From contig UCJD01000007.1 in assembly GCA_900472605.1 (NCBI GenBank), positions 150,399 to 214,398 of the forward strand: a stretch of 64,000 nt of DNA, written 5' to 3'. Within the stretch, counting starts at the first letter, position 1, and every line of letters begins with the position of its first letter. Both the position numbers and the translations under genes were made by a program. Of the stretch, positions 36,889-46,660 are shown in pieces. The notes under the pieces are model-generated. The model made no database searches, was not told the origin of the DNA, and saw nothing but the letters and a program-made list of their open reading frames with translations. The DNA is from Hyphomicrobiales bacterium. Its GTDB lineage: Bacteria > Pseudomonadota > Alphaproteobacteria > Rhizobiales > Rhizobiaceae.

Positions 36889-37821
36889 ATGGCACCGAAG
36901 ATCTTCATCGATGGCGAACACGGCACGACGGGCTTGCAGATCCGCACGCGCATGGCCGGCCGCCGCGATGTCGAGCTTCTGTCCATTCCGGAAGCGGAGC
37001 GCCGCAATGCCGCGATCCGCGAGGACATGCTTAATAGCGCCGACATCGCCATCCTCTGCCTTCCCGACGATGCGTCGAAGGAAGCCGTGCAGATGGTCTC
37101 GGCCAACAACAATGTTCGCGTCATCGACACCTCGACCGCCTACCGCGTCGACCCTTCCTGGGCCTACGGCTTCGCCGAGATGGACAAGGAGCAGGCTGGC
37201 AAGATCAGTTCGGCGCGCTTCGTCGCCAATCCCGGTTGCTACCCGACCGGCGCCATCGGCCTGATGCGGCCGCTGCGTGCCGCAGGCATTCTCTCCGACG
37301 GCTACCCTGTCACCGTCAATGCTGTCTCCGGCTATACCGGCGGCGGCAAGCAGATGATCGCGCAGATGGAAGACCAGAGCCGTGATGACGCGATCAGCGC
37401 GCCGCACTTCCTCTATGGCCTTACGCTGACGCATAAGCATGTGCCCGAAATGACGATCCACGGCCTGCTCGACCGCGCGCCGATCTTCGCGCCATCGGTC
37501 GGCAAGTTCGCGCAGGGCATGATCGTGCAGGTTCCGCTGCATCTCGACATGCTGGCACCGGGTGCCTCGCTCGAGAGCATTCATGCGGCGCTGACGGCGC
37601 ATTATGCCGGCCAGGACATCGTGACGGTCGTTCCGCTGGCAGACAGCAGCAAGATGGCGCGTGTCGATGCCGTCGAACTCGCCGGCAAGGACACGATGAA
37701 GCTCTTCGTGTTCGGCACGCCTGGTGGTTCGCAGGTCAATCTTGTCGCTTTGCTCGACAATCTCGGCAAGGGTGCCTCGGGTGCTGCCGTGCAGAACATG
37801 GACTTGATGCTGGCCTCCTGA
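36889..37821 (+). CDS. argC: N-acetyl-gamma-glutamyl-phosphate reductase, type 2
   Basis: A 310-residue enzyme of arginine synthesis that reduces acetylglutamyl phosphate to the semialdehyde. Type 2 (short) ArgC signatures are [18 protein letters not shown], the catalytic Cys117 in [26 protein letters not shown] and [26 protein letters not shown]. The ATG at 36889 matches the family start; a GTG four codons earlier at 36877 is possible. It follows speB by 63 bases, placing two arginine/polyamine genes together. Confidence 0.95.
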   Translation: MAPKIFIDGEHGTTGLQIRTRMAGRRDVELLSIPEAERRNAAIREDMLNSADIAILCLPDDASKEAVQMVSANNNVRVIDTSTAYRVDPSWAYGFAEMDKEQAGKISSARFVANPGCYPTGAIGLMRPLRAAGILSDGYPVTVNAVSGYTGGGKQMIAQMEDQSRDDAISAPHFLYGLTLTHKHVPEMTIHGLLDRAPIFAPSVGKFAQGMIVQVPLHLDMLAPGASLESIHAALTAHYAGQDIVTVVPLADSSKMARVDAVELAGKDTMKLFVFGTPGGSQVNLVALLDNLGKGASGAAVQNMDLMLAS

Positions 37822-37837
37822 GCGAGGCCGGGCGTTC

Positions 37838-38629
37838 ATGTCGTTTTCCGGCAGCATGGCCGATATTGGTGCGTGGCTTTCCGCCGCGCTGCCGGATCAT
37901 GGGCTTTACACGCTGATCGCCATCGCCTGCATTGCCGGGCTCGCCCGTGGCTTCTCCGGCTTCGGGGCGGCGCTGATCTTCATTCCGCTGGGCGGCGCCA
38001 TCATAGGGCCGAAGCTGATCTCGCCGGTGCTGCTGGTTATCGACGGCTTGGCGACGCTGGGCATGATCCCGCCCGCATGGAAGCGGGCCAACCGGCGCGA
38101 GGTCTTCACCATGGCTGCCGGTGCGATGCTCGGAGTTCCCGCAGGCACCGCCGTGCTGACGCTGATGGACCCGCTGCTTCTGCGCTGGTCGATCACCGTC
38201 ATAGCCCTGCTACTGCTTGCCCTCTTGGTCTCGGGCTGGCGCTATCATGGGGAGCCGCAATCCTATCTCAGCGCCGCAGTAGGACTGGTGGCCGGATTGT
38301 TCAGTGGCGCGGCCCAACTCGGCGGGCCGCCTGTGGTCGCCTACTGGCTGGGCGGAAAGACCGAGTTCACCAAGGTCCGCTCCAACATAATTATCTATTT
38401 CGCGATCTCCACCTGCTTCAGCGTCGCCAGCTATTATGCCGGCGGGCTGTTCGTCGATACCGTCTTCGCGCTGACGCTTGTCATCCTGCCAAGCTATGCG
38501 ATCGGCCTGTTTCTCGGCTCCAAGCTTTTCGGCTTCGCGCGCGAGAGCACGTTCCGGATGATTTGCTACGGATTGATCGGCGCCTCGGCCTTCCTGGGGA
38601 TGCCCGCGCTCGACGGGCTACTGCGCTAG
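37838..38629 (+). CDS. TSUP (TauE/SafE) family permease
   Basis: A 263-residue membrane protein with about eight predicted helices. The SafE-type signature is GLARGFSGFGAALIFIPLGGAIIGPK in the first half and GLVAGLFSGAAQLGGPPVVAYWLGG in the second. Family members move sulfite, sulfoacetate or other organosulfur anions, but the substrate here is unknown. The start at 37838 is preceded by GAGGC. Its tail overlaps the convergent DoxX gene by 12 bases. Confidence 0.87.
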   Translation: MSFSGSMADIGAWLSAALPDHGLYTLIAIACIAGLARGFSGFGAALIFIPLGGAIIGPKLISPVLLVIDGLATLGMIPPAWKRANRREVFTMAAGAMLGVPAGTAVLTLMDPLLLRWSITVIALLLLALLVSGWRYHGEPQSYLSAAVGLVAGLFSGAAQLGGPPVVAYWLGGKTEFTKVRSNIIIYFAISTCFSVASYYAGGLFVDTVFALTLVILPSYAIGLFLGSKLFGFARESTFRMICYGLIGASAFLGMPALDGLLR

Positions 38630-39037
38630 AGCAGACGGCGGGCGGGCGTGGCCGGTCTTGACCACCAGCGCCTCGCCGGGCCCATGGACCGCCGCGAAGA
38701 GCAGACCGGCCAGAAAGGTGAAGTGGTCGATGAAGAAGCCGAATTCCGCCTGATTGCCGGCCCAGCGCCCGGGTCCATGAAATGACACGGCGAGAAAGAT
38801 CACGTAGATCCCCGCCAGCAGGGCCGCCGGTGAAAAGAAGATGCCGGTCAGGAAAGCGAGCGCCAGTCCGAGTTCGAAGAAGGCCGCGATCCAGGCGAGA
38901 AAGAGCGGCAATGGAAAACCGGCAGCAGCGATGTAACCGGCCGTGGCCGCGATATCCATGAACTTGAAGCTCAGCGCCATGATGAACACGCCGGCGAAGA
39001 TCAGCCTTGCGATCAGAATTGCGATTGTTCTGCCCAT
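38618..39037 (-). CDS. DoxX family membrane protein
   Basis: A 139-residue protein with four predicted transmembrane helices. DoxX patterns are seen in ARLIFAGVFIMALSFKFMD, FLAWIAAFFELGLALAFLTG and the long loop before the last helix. The ATG at 39037 follows AGGGAGAGAG. The function in bacteria is not established; some homologues relate to quinone or thiosulfate metabolism. Confidence 0.85.
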   Translation of the reverse strand: MGRTIAILIARLIFAGVFIMALSFKFMDIAATAGYIAAAGFPLPLFLAWIAAFFELGLALAFLTGIFFSPAALLAGIYVIFLAVSFHGPGRWAGNQAEFGFFIDHFTFLAGLLFAAVHGPGEALVVKTGHARPPSALAQ

Positions 39038-39365
39038 ATCTCTCTCCCTGCGCCGATAGCGGCCTTATGCGTGAACCCTCGGCAGCTCGATTGCGCCGCG
39101 TCATGATGCAAGGACGAACGGCCGGGCACGCTCCCGACATGCCCTTGCGCAATCTCCTCCCGCGACTTGCCATTTTGATTCAAGTGCTTCGCAAGTCGAG
39201 TCCGAAACGCGCCGCAAGTCCATGATTTCGGATTCTATTTCGAGATCCGCCCTGTCGTGGACGGACGCCATCTTTATGAGATTTCTATTTCCCCCTGGAA
39301 AGCCGCGAATGGATTTCATACGCCGCGCGGCGTTAGCCTCTGGTCGAAATTCAGAGGTAGACGCC
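39038..39365. other. Intergenic region with no supported gene
   Basis: About 330 bases between the DoxX gene and a small membrane ORF. Frames here give unlike translations and no conserved signal. It may carry the DoxX promoter. Confidence 0.5.
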
Positions 39366-39521
39366 ATGCGAGACTCCCTATTTCCTCACACTCCAACCGG
39401 CCGGCCCCGACGGCCTGTGATCAAGCGACAGATGCGCGAGAAGCGGACGGCACAAGCGCTGATCGTCTTCGGCCTCGTGCTTGCCGCCGTCGAGATCTAT
39501 GTCATCTGGGGCAGTTTCTGA
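39366..39521 (+). CDS. Possible small single-pass membrane protein
   Basis: A 51-codon frame with an ATG preceded by AGAGGTAG. The product has a basic N-terminal half (GRPRRPVIKRQMREKR) and one hydrophobic helix (ALIVFGLVLAAVEIYVIW), the pattern of a small inner-membrane protein. It ends 8 bases before the DapA-like gene. No family is recognised. Confidence 0.45.
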   Translation: MRDSLFPHTPTGRPRRPVIKRQMREKRTAQALIVFGLVLAAVEIYVIWGSF

Positions 39522-39528
39522 CACGGCC

Positions 39529-40434
39529 ATGCGTATGGACACAAAACTGCGACTGGGAACGGTGATCACGGCGCTGGTCACGCCATTCAGGAACGACCGG
39601 CTCGACCTTGCGACGCTTGAGCGGCTGGCGGAGAGGCAGATCAATTCCGGCATTGACGGACTGGCCGTCTGCACCGTCACAGGCGAAGGGCCGACACTGT
39701 CGGCCACCGAGCGAGCGGCCATCATCCGCTCCTGCGTCAGGGTGGCGGCGGGACGAGTTGCCGTTATCGCCGCTACCGGCACCAATGCCACGTCGACCAC
39801 CATTGCGCTGACGCTGGAGGCGCAGAAGCTCGGCGCTGATGCTGCACTCATCACCGTGCCCTACTATTCGAAACCGGGACAGAAAGGCATTGTCCACCAT
39901 TTTGCGGAGGTGGCGGCGGCGAGCGATCTGCCTTTCCTCATCGATGACAGTCCCTCGCGCTGCGCCAGCAGCCTGGCGCCTGAAAGCCTTGAAGCGCTGG
40001 CATCCCTTGAGAGCATCCTCGGCGTTGTCCACGCAGGCGATGCGGCGGTCCGGCTTCAGCCTCATCTGCTCGAGCGGTTTGTCCACCTGTCCTCCGACGA
40101 CAGCAGCGCGCTTTCGTTTCTGGCCTGCGGCGGCGACGGCATGCTGGCGTCGGGTACCAATGTCGAGCCGCGCCTGTTTTCCTCCCTTTATCGCTTAGCG
40201 AAGGCGGGCAACATCGCGGCCGCCACAGCGCTGCATGCCCGCCTGCAGCCGCTTATCCGGGCGCTTGCCGAAGACGCCTCGCCGGCTCCCATCAAATACG
40301 CGCTGCATGTGCTGCTCGGCACGCTCCCTGACGTTCGTCTGCCGATGGTCGGTCTTGAGGCCACCGAAAAGGCAGCGGTTTTCGCTTCCCTCACGGGGCT
40401 CGCCGAAAGCCGGCCGCACGTGCGCGCGGTTTAG
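39529..40434 (+). CDS. DapA-like TIM-barrel protein lacking the Schiff-base lysine
   Basis: A 301-residue member of the dihydrodipicolinate synthase/N-acetylneuraminate lyase family. Overall signatures are GTVITALVTPF, TVTGEGPTLSATER, LGADAALITVPYYSKPGQKGIVHHF. The usual Tyr of ILYNVPSRT is replaced (LIDDSPSRC), and the strand that should carry the catalytic lysine (GIKEA in DapA) reads GVVHA. So the common aldolase chemistry is unlikely. It may be a regulatory or scaffold relative, or have another activity. The start MRMDTK has no clear ribosome site. A genuine dapA is expected elsewhere. Confidence 0.85.
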   Translation: MRMDTKLRLGTVITALVTPFRNDRLDLATLERLAERQINSGIDGLAVCTVTGEGPTLSATERAAIIRSCVRVAAGRVAVIAATGTNATSTTIALTLEAQKLGADAALITVPYYSKPGQKGIVHHFAEVAAASDLPFLIDDSPSRCASSLAPESLEALASLESILGVVHAGDAAVRLQPHLLERFVHLSSDDSSALSFLACGGDGMLASGTNVEPRLFSSLYRLAKAGNIAAATALHARLQPLIRALAEDASPAPIKYALHVLLGTLPDVRLPMVGLEATEKAAVFASLTGLAESRPHVRAV

Positions 40435-40485
40435 ATCGCACAACTTCAACCACAGCCTCGATCATCCAGCCTGAAAGGAAAGATC

Positions 40486-40746
40486 ATGCCCTCCTCCAAC
40501 GCGCGTGCCCCGGCAGCGACGATCCAGCCCGTCCCCCTGCCGCGCTTCACTATCGGCCGGAGCAAGGGCGGCGGATGGGTGGTCCAGGATCGCGAGGGGC
40601 GCGTCGGCGGTCTGTTTATCAGCGAGCATGCCGCGTTGCACTTCGCGTCAGACGAATGCGATCACGATGTCACGCAGATCGCCATCACCCGCACCCGCAC
40701 ACTGCTGCCGTTCGATCGGTCCGACGGCAGCGGACATGTACATTGA
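40486..40746 (+). CDS. Small hypothetical protein
   Basis: An 86-residue protein with AAGGAAAG before the ATG at 40486, 51 bases after the DapA-like gene. The central part RFTIGRSKGGGWVVQDREGRVGGLFISEHAALHFASDE looks like a compact beta/alpha fold of the kind often conserved in rhizobia (query strand, then a helix over HAALHFA). Not recognised as a named domain. Confidence 0.65.
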   Translation: MPSSNARAPAATIQPVPLPRFTIGRSKGGGWVVQDREGRVGGLFISEHAALHFASDECDHDVTQIAITRTRTLLPFDRSDGSGHVH

Positions 40747-40861
40747 CGAGACATCATCCACCTCAGCGGGTGCGCGCGACGGCGTTCCCGCAGGCGTTGG
40801 CGAACGCTTCTTTAACCGCCGCTTCGTATCATCGGCCCCTACCCCACGCCGAGCAGACACG

Positions 40862-41170
40862 ATGCCGAACAAGCCGAATTTCCGCTTCACTCATTACGAT
40901 CTCAAGGAGCAGCGCGCCGGAACGGTGATCGAGGTGACATTGAATGCGGTGGCCAACGTTCGGCTGATGACGTCGCCGAACTACCAGCGTTTCACTGAAG
41001 TGCTCGACTTCAAATATGTGGGCGGCGTTGCGCGCAAATCGCCCATCCGAGTGCCGATCCCCGACAGCGGTCACTGGCATCTCGTGGTCGACATGGAAGG
41101 CCATCACGGGCTTGCGGAATCATCCGTCAAGATCATTACCGCTCCATCAGGCCAGAAGCGGGCGTCGTGA
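40862..41170 (+). CDS. DUF1883 family protein
   Basis: A 102-residue protein with the pattern of DUF1883: FTHYDLKEQRAGTVIEVTLNAVANVRLM, then YQRF and a C-terminal PDSGHWHLVVDMEGHHGLAESSVKII. The family is small and sometimes fused to TIR domains. The stop is directly adjacent to the rarA stop on the other strand. Function unknown. Confidence 0.8.
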   Translation: MPNKPNFRFTHYDLKEQRAGTVIEVTLNAVANVRLMTSPNYQRFTEVLDFKYVGGVARKSPIRVPIPDSGHWHLVVDMEGHHGLAESSVKIITAPSGQKRAS

Positions 41171-42487
41171 TCAGCGCTGATTGCGCTCTTTCCTGAGTTT
41201 CGACCACCATTCAAGCCGCTTGCGGATGTCCCGCTCGAAGCCGCGCTCAGGCGGATCGTAGAAGGTCTGGCGACCCATTTTTTCCGGGAAGTAATCCTGG
41301 CCCGAGAATGCATCCGGCTCGTCGTGGTCGTAGCGGTAGCCTTCGTTGTAGCCCTCATCCTTCATCAGCTTGGTCGGCGCATTCAGGATGTGCTTGGGCG
41401 GCAGCAGCGAGCCGTTCTGCTTGGCGGCCATGGTCGCGGCCTTGAAGGCGGTGTAGACGGCGTTCGATTTCGGCGCGGTCGCGAGATAGACGCAAGCCTG
41501 CGCCAAAGCCAGTTCCCCCTCGGGCGAGCCGAGATAATCGTAGGCATCCTTGGCGGCGTTGCAGATGACAAGCGCCTGCGGATCGGCAAGGCCGATGTCC
41601 TCGACTGCCATGCGCACCAGCCGGCGACCGAGATAGAGCGGATCCTCGCCGGCGTCGAACATGCGCGCGAGATAGTAGAGTGCTGCATCTGGATCGGAGC
41701 CGCGCACGGACTTGTGCAGGGCCGAGATCAGGTTGTAGTGGCCGTCCTGCGCCTTGTCGTAGACCGGCGCGCGGCGCTGGACGATGCGGGTCAGCCCCTC
41801 GGTATCGAAGATTTCGTCGGGGCGGGCGGCGCGCCAAACTTCCTCGGCGAGCGTCAGCACCGCGCGACCGTCGCCGTCGGCCATGCGCAACAGGCTGATG
41901 CGGGCTTCCGGCGTGAGCGGCAAATTCCTGCCCTCGATGGCCTCGGCGCGATTCAGGAGTTCCGCCAGGCTCTCGTCGTCATGCGACTTGAAGGTCAGCA
42001 CGCGGGCGCGCGACAAAAGAGCGGCGTTGAGTTCGAAGGACGGGTTCTCGGTGGTAGCGCCGACGAGGATGACGGTGCCATCTTCCATCACAGGCAGGAA
42101 GCTGTCCTGCTGGGCGCGGTTGAAGCGATGGATCTCGTCGACGAAGAGCAGCGTCTGGCGCCCATCCATTCGGCGCAGACGAGCGCCCTCGAACACCTTC
42201 TTGAGATCGGCGACGCCGGAGAAGATCGCCGAAATCTGTTCGAAGGCAAGCCCCGCCTCGCCCGACAGCAGACGCGCGACAGTGGTCTTGCCGGTTCCGG
42301 GTGGTCCCCAGAAGATCATCGATCCCAACGAGCCGCTTTCGATCATTCGCCTGAGAACACCGTCCTCACCGGTCAGGTGGTCCTGACCGGTGACGTCGGC
42401 GATGGTCTGCGGGCGAAGCCGGTCCGCGAGCGGCCGCCGATTGGCGACCTCCGGCGGAATGCGCGGCGCGAAGAGATCATTGCTCAT
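41171..42487 (-). CDS. rarA: Replication-associated recombination protein A (MgsA/RarA)
   Basis: A 438-residue AAA+ ATPase related to the clamp-loader family that acts at stalled replication forks. N-terminal PLADRLRPQTIADVTGQDHL, Walker A GPPGTGKTT, Walker B LLFVDEIHRFNRAQQD, and the C-terminal tetramer domain (YDKAQDGHYNLISALHKSVRGSDPDAALYYLARM) are all visible. Start and stop overlap the Do-protease gene by 4 bases (ATGA), so the two are co-transcribed. Confidence 0.96.
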   Translation of the reverse strand: MSNDLFAPRIPPEVANRRPLADRLRPQTIADVTGQDHLTGEDGVLRRMIESGSLGSMIFWGPPGTGKTTVARLLSGEAGLAFEQISAIFSGVADLKKVFEGARLRRMDGRQTLLFVDEIHRFNRAQQDSFLPVMEDGTVILVGATTENPSFELNAALLSRARVLTFKSHDDESLAELLNRAEAIEGRNLPLTPEARISLLRMADGDGRAVLTLAEEVWRAARPDEIFDTEGLTRIVQRRAPVYDKAQDGHYNLISALHKSVRGSDPDAALYYLARMFDAGEDPLYLGRRLVRMAVEDIGLADPQALVICNAAKDAYDYLGSPEGELALAQACVYLATAPKSNAVYTAFKAATMAAKQNGSLLPPKHILNAPTKLMKDEGYNEGYRYDHDEPDAFSGQDYFPEKMGRQTFYDPPERGFERDIRKRLEWWSKLRKERNQR

Positions 42488-43887
42488 CGGAAGAACTGCC
42501 TGATGCGCTGGCCGTCGCGCTCGATCTCGACGCGCCAGAAGCTCGGATTCTGCGCCGCGAGTGTGGCGAGTTCCTTGGTGGTCTTCACGTCGGCGCTGTT
42601 GACCGAGACGATAATGTCCTTGGGCTGGAAGCCCAGTTGCTGGGCAACGGAGCCGTCCTTCACTTCCGAAACAACGACACCCGTGCTTTCGCTCGTCATG
42701 CGCAGCTCGTCGGCCACGCGCGGAGACAGGTTCTCGATGACGGCACCGGTGAAGGGTGAACGGCCGCCGATCGTACGCTGATCGCGCGGCGTCGTCTCGG
42801 GCGCCTGGCCGAGCGTCATCTTTACATGCTCTTCCTTCCCGTTATCGGTGACGGCGAGATCAACCGGCTTGCCGAGGCCGGCAGTGGTCAGCCGGTAATA
42901 CAGTGCGTCGGGATGCTCCACCGCAACGCCATCGACGGCGGTAATGACTTCACCTGCCTTCAGGCCGGCCTTCGCGGCCGGGCCGCCTTCCGTGACCTTG
43001 ACCACGATGGCGCCGCGCGCCTTGCCGAGGCCGAGCGCATCGGCAACGTCGGAGGTGACCGCATCGAAGGTCGCGCCGACGTAGGGACGCTCGAAGGTCT
43101 TCACGCCCGCGTCGGCTGAGGCCAGGAACACCTTAACGAGATTGGCGGGGATGGCGAAGCCGATACCGTTGGAGCCGCCGCCGCGCGAGAAGATCGCCGT
43201 GTTGATGCCAATCAGCTCGCCGTTCATGTTCATCAGCGCGCCGCCGGAGTTGCCCGGATTGATCGAGGCGTCGGTCTGGATGAAGAAGCCGAACTCATCC
43301 TTGACGACCTGGTTGCGCGCGAGCGCCGAGACGATGCCAGAGGTGACCGTCTGGCCGACACCGAACGGGTTACCGATGGCAAGCACGAGGTCGCCGACTT
43401 CAACGGCGTCGGAGTTGCCGATCGGAAGCGCCGGGAACGTCGCCTTGGTATCGACCTTGAGTACCGCGAGGTCCAGGCGGTCGTCCTTCAGCACGACCTT
43501 GCAGGGAAACTCGCGTCCATCCGAGAGCGCGATCTTGATTTCGTCGGCGCCCTCGATGACGTGGTTGTTGGTCACGATCGTGCCGTTCGCCTCGACGATG
43601 ACGCCGGAGCCGAGCGAGGACTGCTTCTGGGTACGGTTCGGCATCTGCTGGCCGAAGAACTGCTCGAAGAAGGGATCGCCGGCAAACGGCGACTGACGGC
43701 GCACGGTCTTTTCAGCGTAGACGTTCACCACCGCACCTGCCGTCTGCTTGACGAGCGGCGCGAAGGACAGCTGCATTTCCATCTGGCTCTGCGGGACTGT
43801 TTTTGCGGTCTGGGCATGAGCGTTGATCGGCAGTGCAAGCACCAGAGCAAGCAGCGGCAGAGAGGCGCGCTTCAACAGGTCGTGCAT
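42484..43887 (-). CDS. Do-like periplasmic serine protease (DegP/HtrA family)
   Basis: A 467-residue envelope quality-control protease. The N-terminus MHDLLKRASLPLLALVLALPINAHA is a signal peptide. The trypsin-like domain has His in VTNNHVIEGA, Asp in DDRLDLAVLKV and Ser in INPGNSGGALMN. Two PDZ domains follow, including VTEGGPAAKAGLKAGEVI and EVKDGSVAQQLGFQPKDIIVSVN. ATG 43887 follows AAGGGA. The upstream part of the frame is not coding. It forms a unit with rarA. Confidence 0.94.
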   Translation of the reverse strand: MHDLLKRASLPLLALVLALPINAHAQTAKTVPQSQMEMQLSFAPLVKQTAGAVVNVYAEKTVRRQSPFAGDPFFEQFFGQQMPNRTQKQSSLGSGVIVEANGTIVTNNHVIEGADEIKIALSDGREFPCKVVLKDDRLDLAVLKVDTKATFPALPIGNSDAVEVGDLVLAIGNPFGVGQTVTSGIVSALARNQVVKDEFGFFIQTDASINPGNSGGALMNMNGELIGINTAIFSRGGGSNGIGFAIPANLVKVFLASADAGVKTFERPYVGATFDAVTSDVADALGLGKARGAIVVKVTEGGPAAKAGLKAGEVITAVDGVAVEHPDALYYRLTTAGLGKPVDLAVTDNGKEEHVKMTLGQAPETTPRDQRTIGGRSPFTGAVIENLSPRVADELRMTSESTGVVVSEVKDGSVAQQLGFQPKDIIVSVNSADVKTTKELATLAAQNPSFWRVEIERDGQRIRQFFR

Positions 43888-44026
43888 AAGAATCCCTTCT
43901 TGAAATCGTCTTGAGAGAACGTTGTAGTGCCGGACGCTAGAAAGGAAAGAGGGCATAAGCATGGACGAATAAGGCGGGTCAACCGATGCGCTATACACTT
44001 GCCAAACTGAGTCAGGAACGACAGGC

Positions 44027-44407
44027 ATGCAACTGATATCAAAGGCCAAACTATGGGCGAAATCACTGAAGCGTGACATCGTCGCGCTGTGGCTTGCCGC
44101 GCGCGACAGGCGCGTGCCTTGGTACGCCAAGGCGGTTGCGGGCGGTGTTGCCGCTTACGCGTTGTCACCGATCGACCTCATCCCCGATTTTATTCCCGTG
44201 CTCGGCTATCTCGACGATCTCCTCATTGTGCCCTTGGGCATCATGCTCGCCGTCAGGCTCGTGCCCCCCGACGTCTTGGCAGAGTTGCGCTTGGAGGCGG
44301 CCGCACGCCTCGAGCGACCGTCCAGCCGTGCCGGATTGATCGTCATCCTTGCCATCTGGTTTTGCTGCATCATCTTCGTCGGCATGGCATTCTTGAGAGC
44401 CAGCTGA
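44027..44407 (+). CDS. DUF1232 (YkvA-type) membrane protein
   Basis: A 126-residue protein with a DUF1232 core: VPWYAKAVAGGVAAYALSPIDLIPDFIPVLGYLDDLLIVPLGI, then a second C-terminal hydrophobic helix (AGLIVILAIWFCCIIFVGMAF). Small inner-membrane protein of unknown function. It is divergent from the protease gene. Confidence 0.85.
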   Translation: MQLISKAKLWAKSLKRDIVALWLAARDRRVPWYAKAVAGGVAAYALSPIDLIPDFIPVLGYLDDLLIVPLGIMLAVRLVPPDVLAELRLEAAARLERPSSRAGLIVILAIWFCCIIFVGMAFLRAS

Positions 44408-44425
44408 CCAGACAGGACCCCTTGC

Positions 44426-44779
44426 ATGACGCGATATCGCCAGCCTCTTCTTTTCACCGCCGCCGCCTTGCTGCTTTCCTCCGCCGGGATAAGCCATGCG
44501 GCAAGCTTCGATTGCGAGGCGAAGGAGCTGAAGCCCGACGAGAAGGCGATATGCGACAACCGCTCGCTCAACGACGCCGATGTGAAGATGGTAACCACCT
44601 TCGACCTTTTGTCCGGCCTGCTCGCCATGGGCTCGCGCGGCACGATGCAAGACGAGCAGACGGCATGGCTGAAGAAGCGCCAGGAGTGCGCCGCCGATGT
44701 CGCCTGCATCCAGGCCGCCTACGACGAGCGGCTGAAGCAGCTCGGCGAAAGCTACAAAAACATAAACCGGCCGCTTTGA
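44426..44779 (+). CDS. Exported LprI-like (DUF1311) protein
   Basis: A 117-residue protein with a signal peptide (MTRYRQPLLFTAAALLLSSAGISHA) and four mature cysteines in the DUF1311/LprI pattern: FDCEAKELKPDEKAICDNRSLNDADVKM and WLKKRQECAADVACIQAAYDERLKQL. LprI is a lysozyme inhibitor in mycobacteria; here the role is unproven. It follows the DUF1232 gene by 18 bases. Its stop codon lies inside a terminator hairpin. Confidence 0.82.
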   Translation: MTRYRQPLLFTAAALLLSSAGISHAASFDCEAKELKPDEKAICDNRSLNDADVKMVTTFDLLSGLLAMGSRGTMQDEQTAWLKKRQECAADVACIQAAYDERLKQLGESYKNINRPL

Positions 44780-44794
44780 GGCGACCGGTTTAAT
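44764..44794. terminator. Bidirectional terminator between the LprI-like gene and ilvD
   Basis: AAACCGG and CCGGTTT frame an inner short stem; the hairpin overlaps the LprI-like stop and lies just downstream of ilvD on the minus strand. Confidence 0.65.
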
Positions 44795-44821
44795 AGAGCA
44801 GCCGACTTTTAATCAGTGGGT

Positions 44822-46660
44822 TCAGCGATCGCCGAGATCGCGCACTGCGCCACGGTCGGCGCTGGTTGCGAAGGCGGCGTAGGCCTTCAGCGCCGTCGTG
44901 ACGTTCCGCTTGCGCTTTTCAGCCGGCTGCCAGCCCTTGGCATCCTGTTCGGCGCGGCGGGTTGCGAGTTCCTGATCATCGACACGCAGGCTGATCGTGC
45001 GGTTCGGGATATCGATATCGATCATGTCGCCTTCGCGGACCAGGCCGATGGTGCCACCATTGGCCGCTTCCGGAGAGGCGTGGCCGATCGACAAACCCGA
45101 TGTACCGCCGGAGAAGCGGCCGTCGGTGATCAGCGCACATGCCTTGCCAAGACCCTTCGACTTCAGGTAGCTCGTCGGATAGAGCATTTCCTGCATGCCA
45201 GGGCCACCCTTCGGGCCTTCGTAACGGATGACGACGACGTCGCCGGCGACGACTTCGTTGGACAGGATCGCCTTTACGGCTGCATCCTGGCTTTCATAGA
45301 CCTTGGCCGGACCGGAGAACTTCAGGATCGATTCATCGACCCCCGCCGTCTTCACGATGCAGCCATCCAGCGCGAGGTTACCCTTCAGAACGGCGAGACC
45401 GCCATCCTTTGAGAAGGGATGCTGGGCATCGCGGATGACACCCTTCTCGCGGTCGAGGTCGAGTTCTTCCCAACGCGAGCTCTGGCTGAAGGCAACCTGC
45501 GTGGGCACGCCGCCGGGAGCGGCGCTGAAGAGGTCGAACGCGGCCTTGTTGTCGGTGACCGCGACATCCCACTGCGCCAGCGCTTCGCGCATGGTCGGAG
45601 CGTGGACCGTCGGAAGATCGACGTTCAGCAGACCGGCACGGTCGAGTTCGCCGAGGATGGCCATGATGCCGCCGGCGCGGTGAACGTCTTCCATGTGAAC
45701 GTCGGCCTTGGCGGGCGCGACCTTCGACAGGCAGGGAACGCGACGCGACAGGCGATCGATATCGTCCATCGTGAAATCGATCTCGCCTTCATGTGCCGCC
45801 GCGAGAATGTGGAGCACGGTGTTGGTCGAACCGCCCATGGCGATATCGAGTGCCATCGCGTTTTCGAAGGCGCCCTTGCTGGCGATGGTGCGCGGCAGAG
45901 CGGTAACGTCGTCCTGCTCGTAATAGCGCTTGGCGAGCGCCACGACGCGACGACCGGCTTCGAGGAAGAGTTCCTTGCGGTCCGAGTGGGTGGCGAGCGT
46001 CGAGCCGTTTCCGGGTAACGACAGACCCAGGGCTTCCGTCAGACAGTTCATCGAGTTCGCCGTGAACATGCCGGAGCAGGAACCGCAGGTCGGGCAAGCG
46101 GAACGCTCGATGACGGCGACGTCTTCATCGCTGATCTTGTCGTCGGCGGCTGCGACCATGGCATCGACGAGGTCGAGCGCGACCTTCTTGCCGTTCAGCA
46201 CCACCTTGCCGGCTTCCATCGGACCGCCGGAGACGAAAACCGTCGGGATGTTGAGGCGCAGCGAGGCCATCAGCATACCGGGGGTGATCTTGTCGCAGTT
46301 GGAGATGCAGACCATGGCGTCGGCGCAGTGGGCGTTGACCATGTATTCGACGCTGTCGGCGATCAGTTCGCGCGAGGGCAGCGAATAGAGCATTCCGTCA
46401 TGGCCCATGGCGATGCCGTCGTCGACGGCGATGGTGTTGAACTCCTTGGCGACGCCGCCGGCCGCTTCGATCTCGCGGGCGACGAGCTGGCCGAGGTCCT
46501 TCAGGTGGACGTGGCCCGGCACGAACTGGGTGAAGGAGTTGACCACCGCGATAATCGGCTTGCCGAAATCCGAATCCTTCATGCCCGTGGCGCGCCAAAG
46601 GCCGCGCGCACCTGCCATGTTGCGACCGTGGGTCGTGGTTCTCGAACGATAAGCTGGCAT
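44822..46660 (-). CDS. ilvD: Dihydroxy-acid dehydratase
   Basis: A 612-residue iron-sulfur enzyme of valine, leucine and isoleucine synthesis. Signatures are the N-terminal [22 protein letters not shown], the cluster cysteines in [12 protein letters not shown] and [28 protein letters not shown], and the C-terminal [25 protein letters not shown]. The ATG at 46660 follows GAGGAAA. A perfect inverted repeat lies 73-104 bases upstream, possibly its operator. Confidence 0.97.
   Translation of the reverse strand: MPAYRSRTTTHGRNMAGARGLWRATGMKDSDFGKPIIAVVNSFTQFVPGHVHLKDLGQLVAREIEAAGGVAKEFNTIAVDDGIAMGHDGMLYSLPSRELIADSVEYMVNAHCADAMVCISNCDKITPGMLMASLRLNIPTVFVSGGPMEAGKVVLNGKKVALDLVDAMVAAADDKISDEDVAVIERSACPTCGSCSGMFTANSMNCLTEALGLSLPGNGSTLATHSDRKELFLEAGRRVVALAKRYYEQDDVTALPRTIASKGAFENAMALDIAMGGSTNTVLHILAAAHEGEIDFTMDDIDRLSRRVPCLSKVAPAKADVHMEDVHRAGGIMAILGELDRAGLLNVDLPTVHAPTMREALAQWDVAVTDNKAAFDLFSAAPGGVPTQVAFSQSSRWEELDLDREKGVIRDAQHPFSKDGGLAVLKGNLALDGCIVKTAGVDESILKFSGPAKVYESQDAAVKAILSNEVVAGDVVVIRYEGPKGGPGMQEMLYPTSYLKSKGLGKACALITDGRFSGGTSGLSIGHASPEAANGGTIGLVREGDMIDIDIPNRTISLRVDDQELATRRAEQDAKGWQPAEKRKRNVTTALKAYAAFATSADRGAVRDLGDR

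Noticed and set aside
37873..38661. 262-codon frame overlapping the TSUP gene
   Set aside because: Arg-rich translation in a shifted frame of the same strand; the TSUP frame has membrane helices and family motifs.
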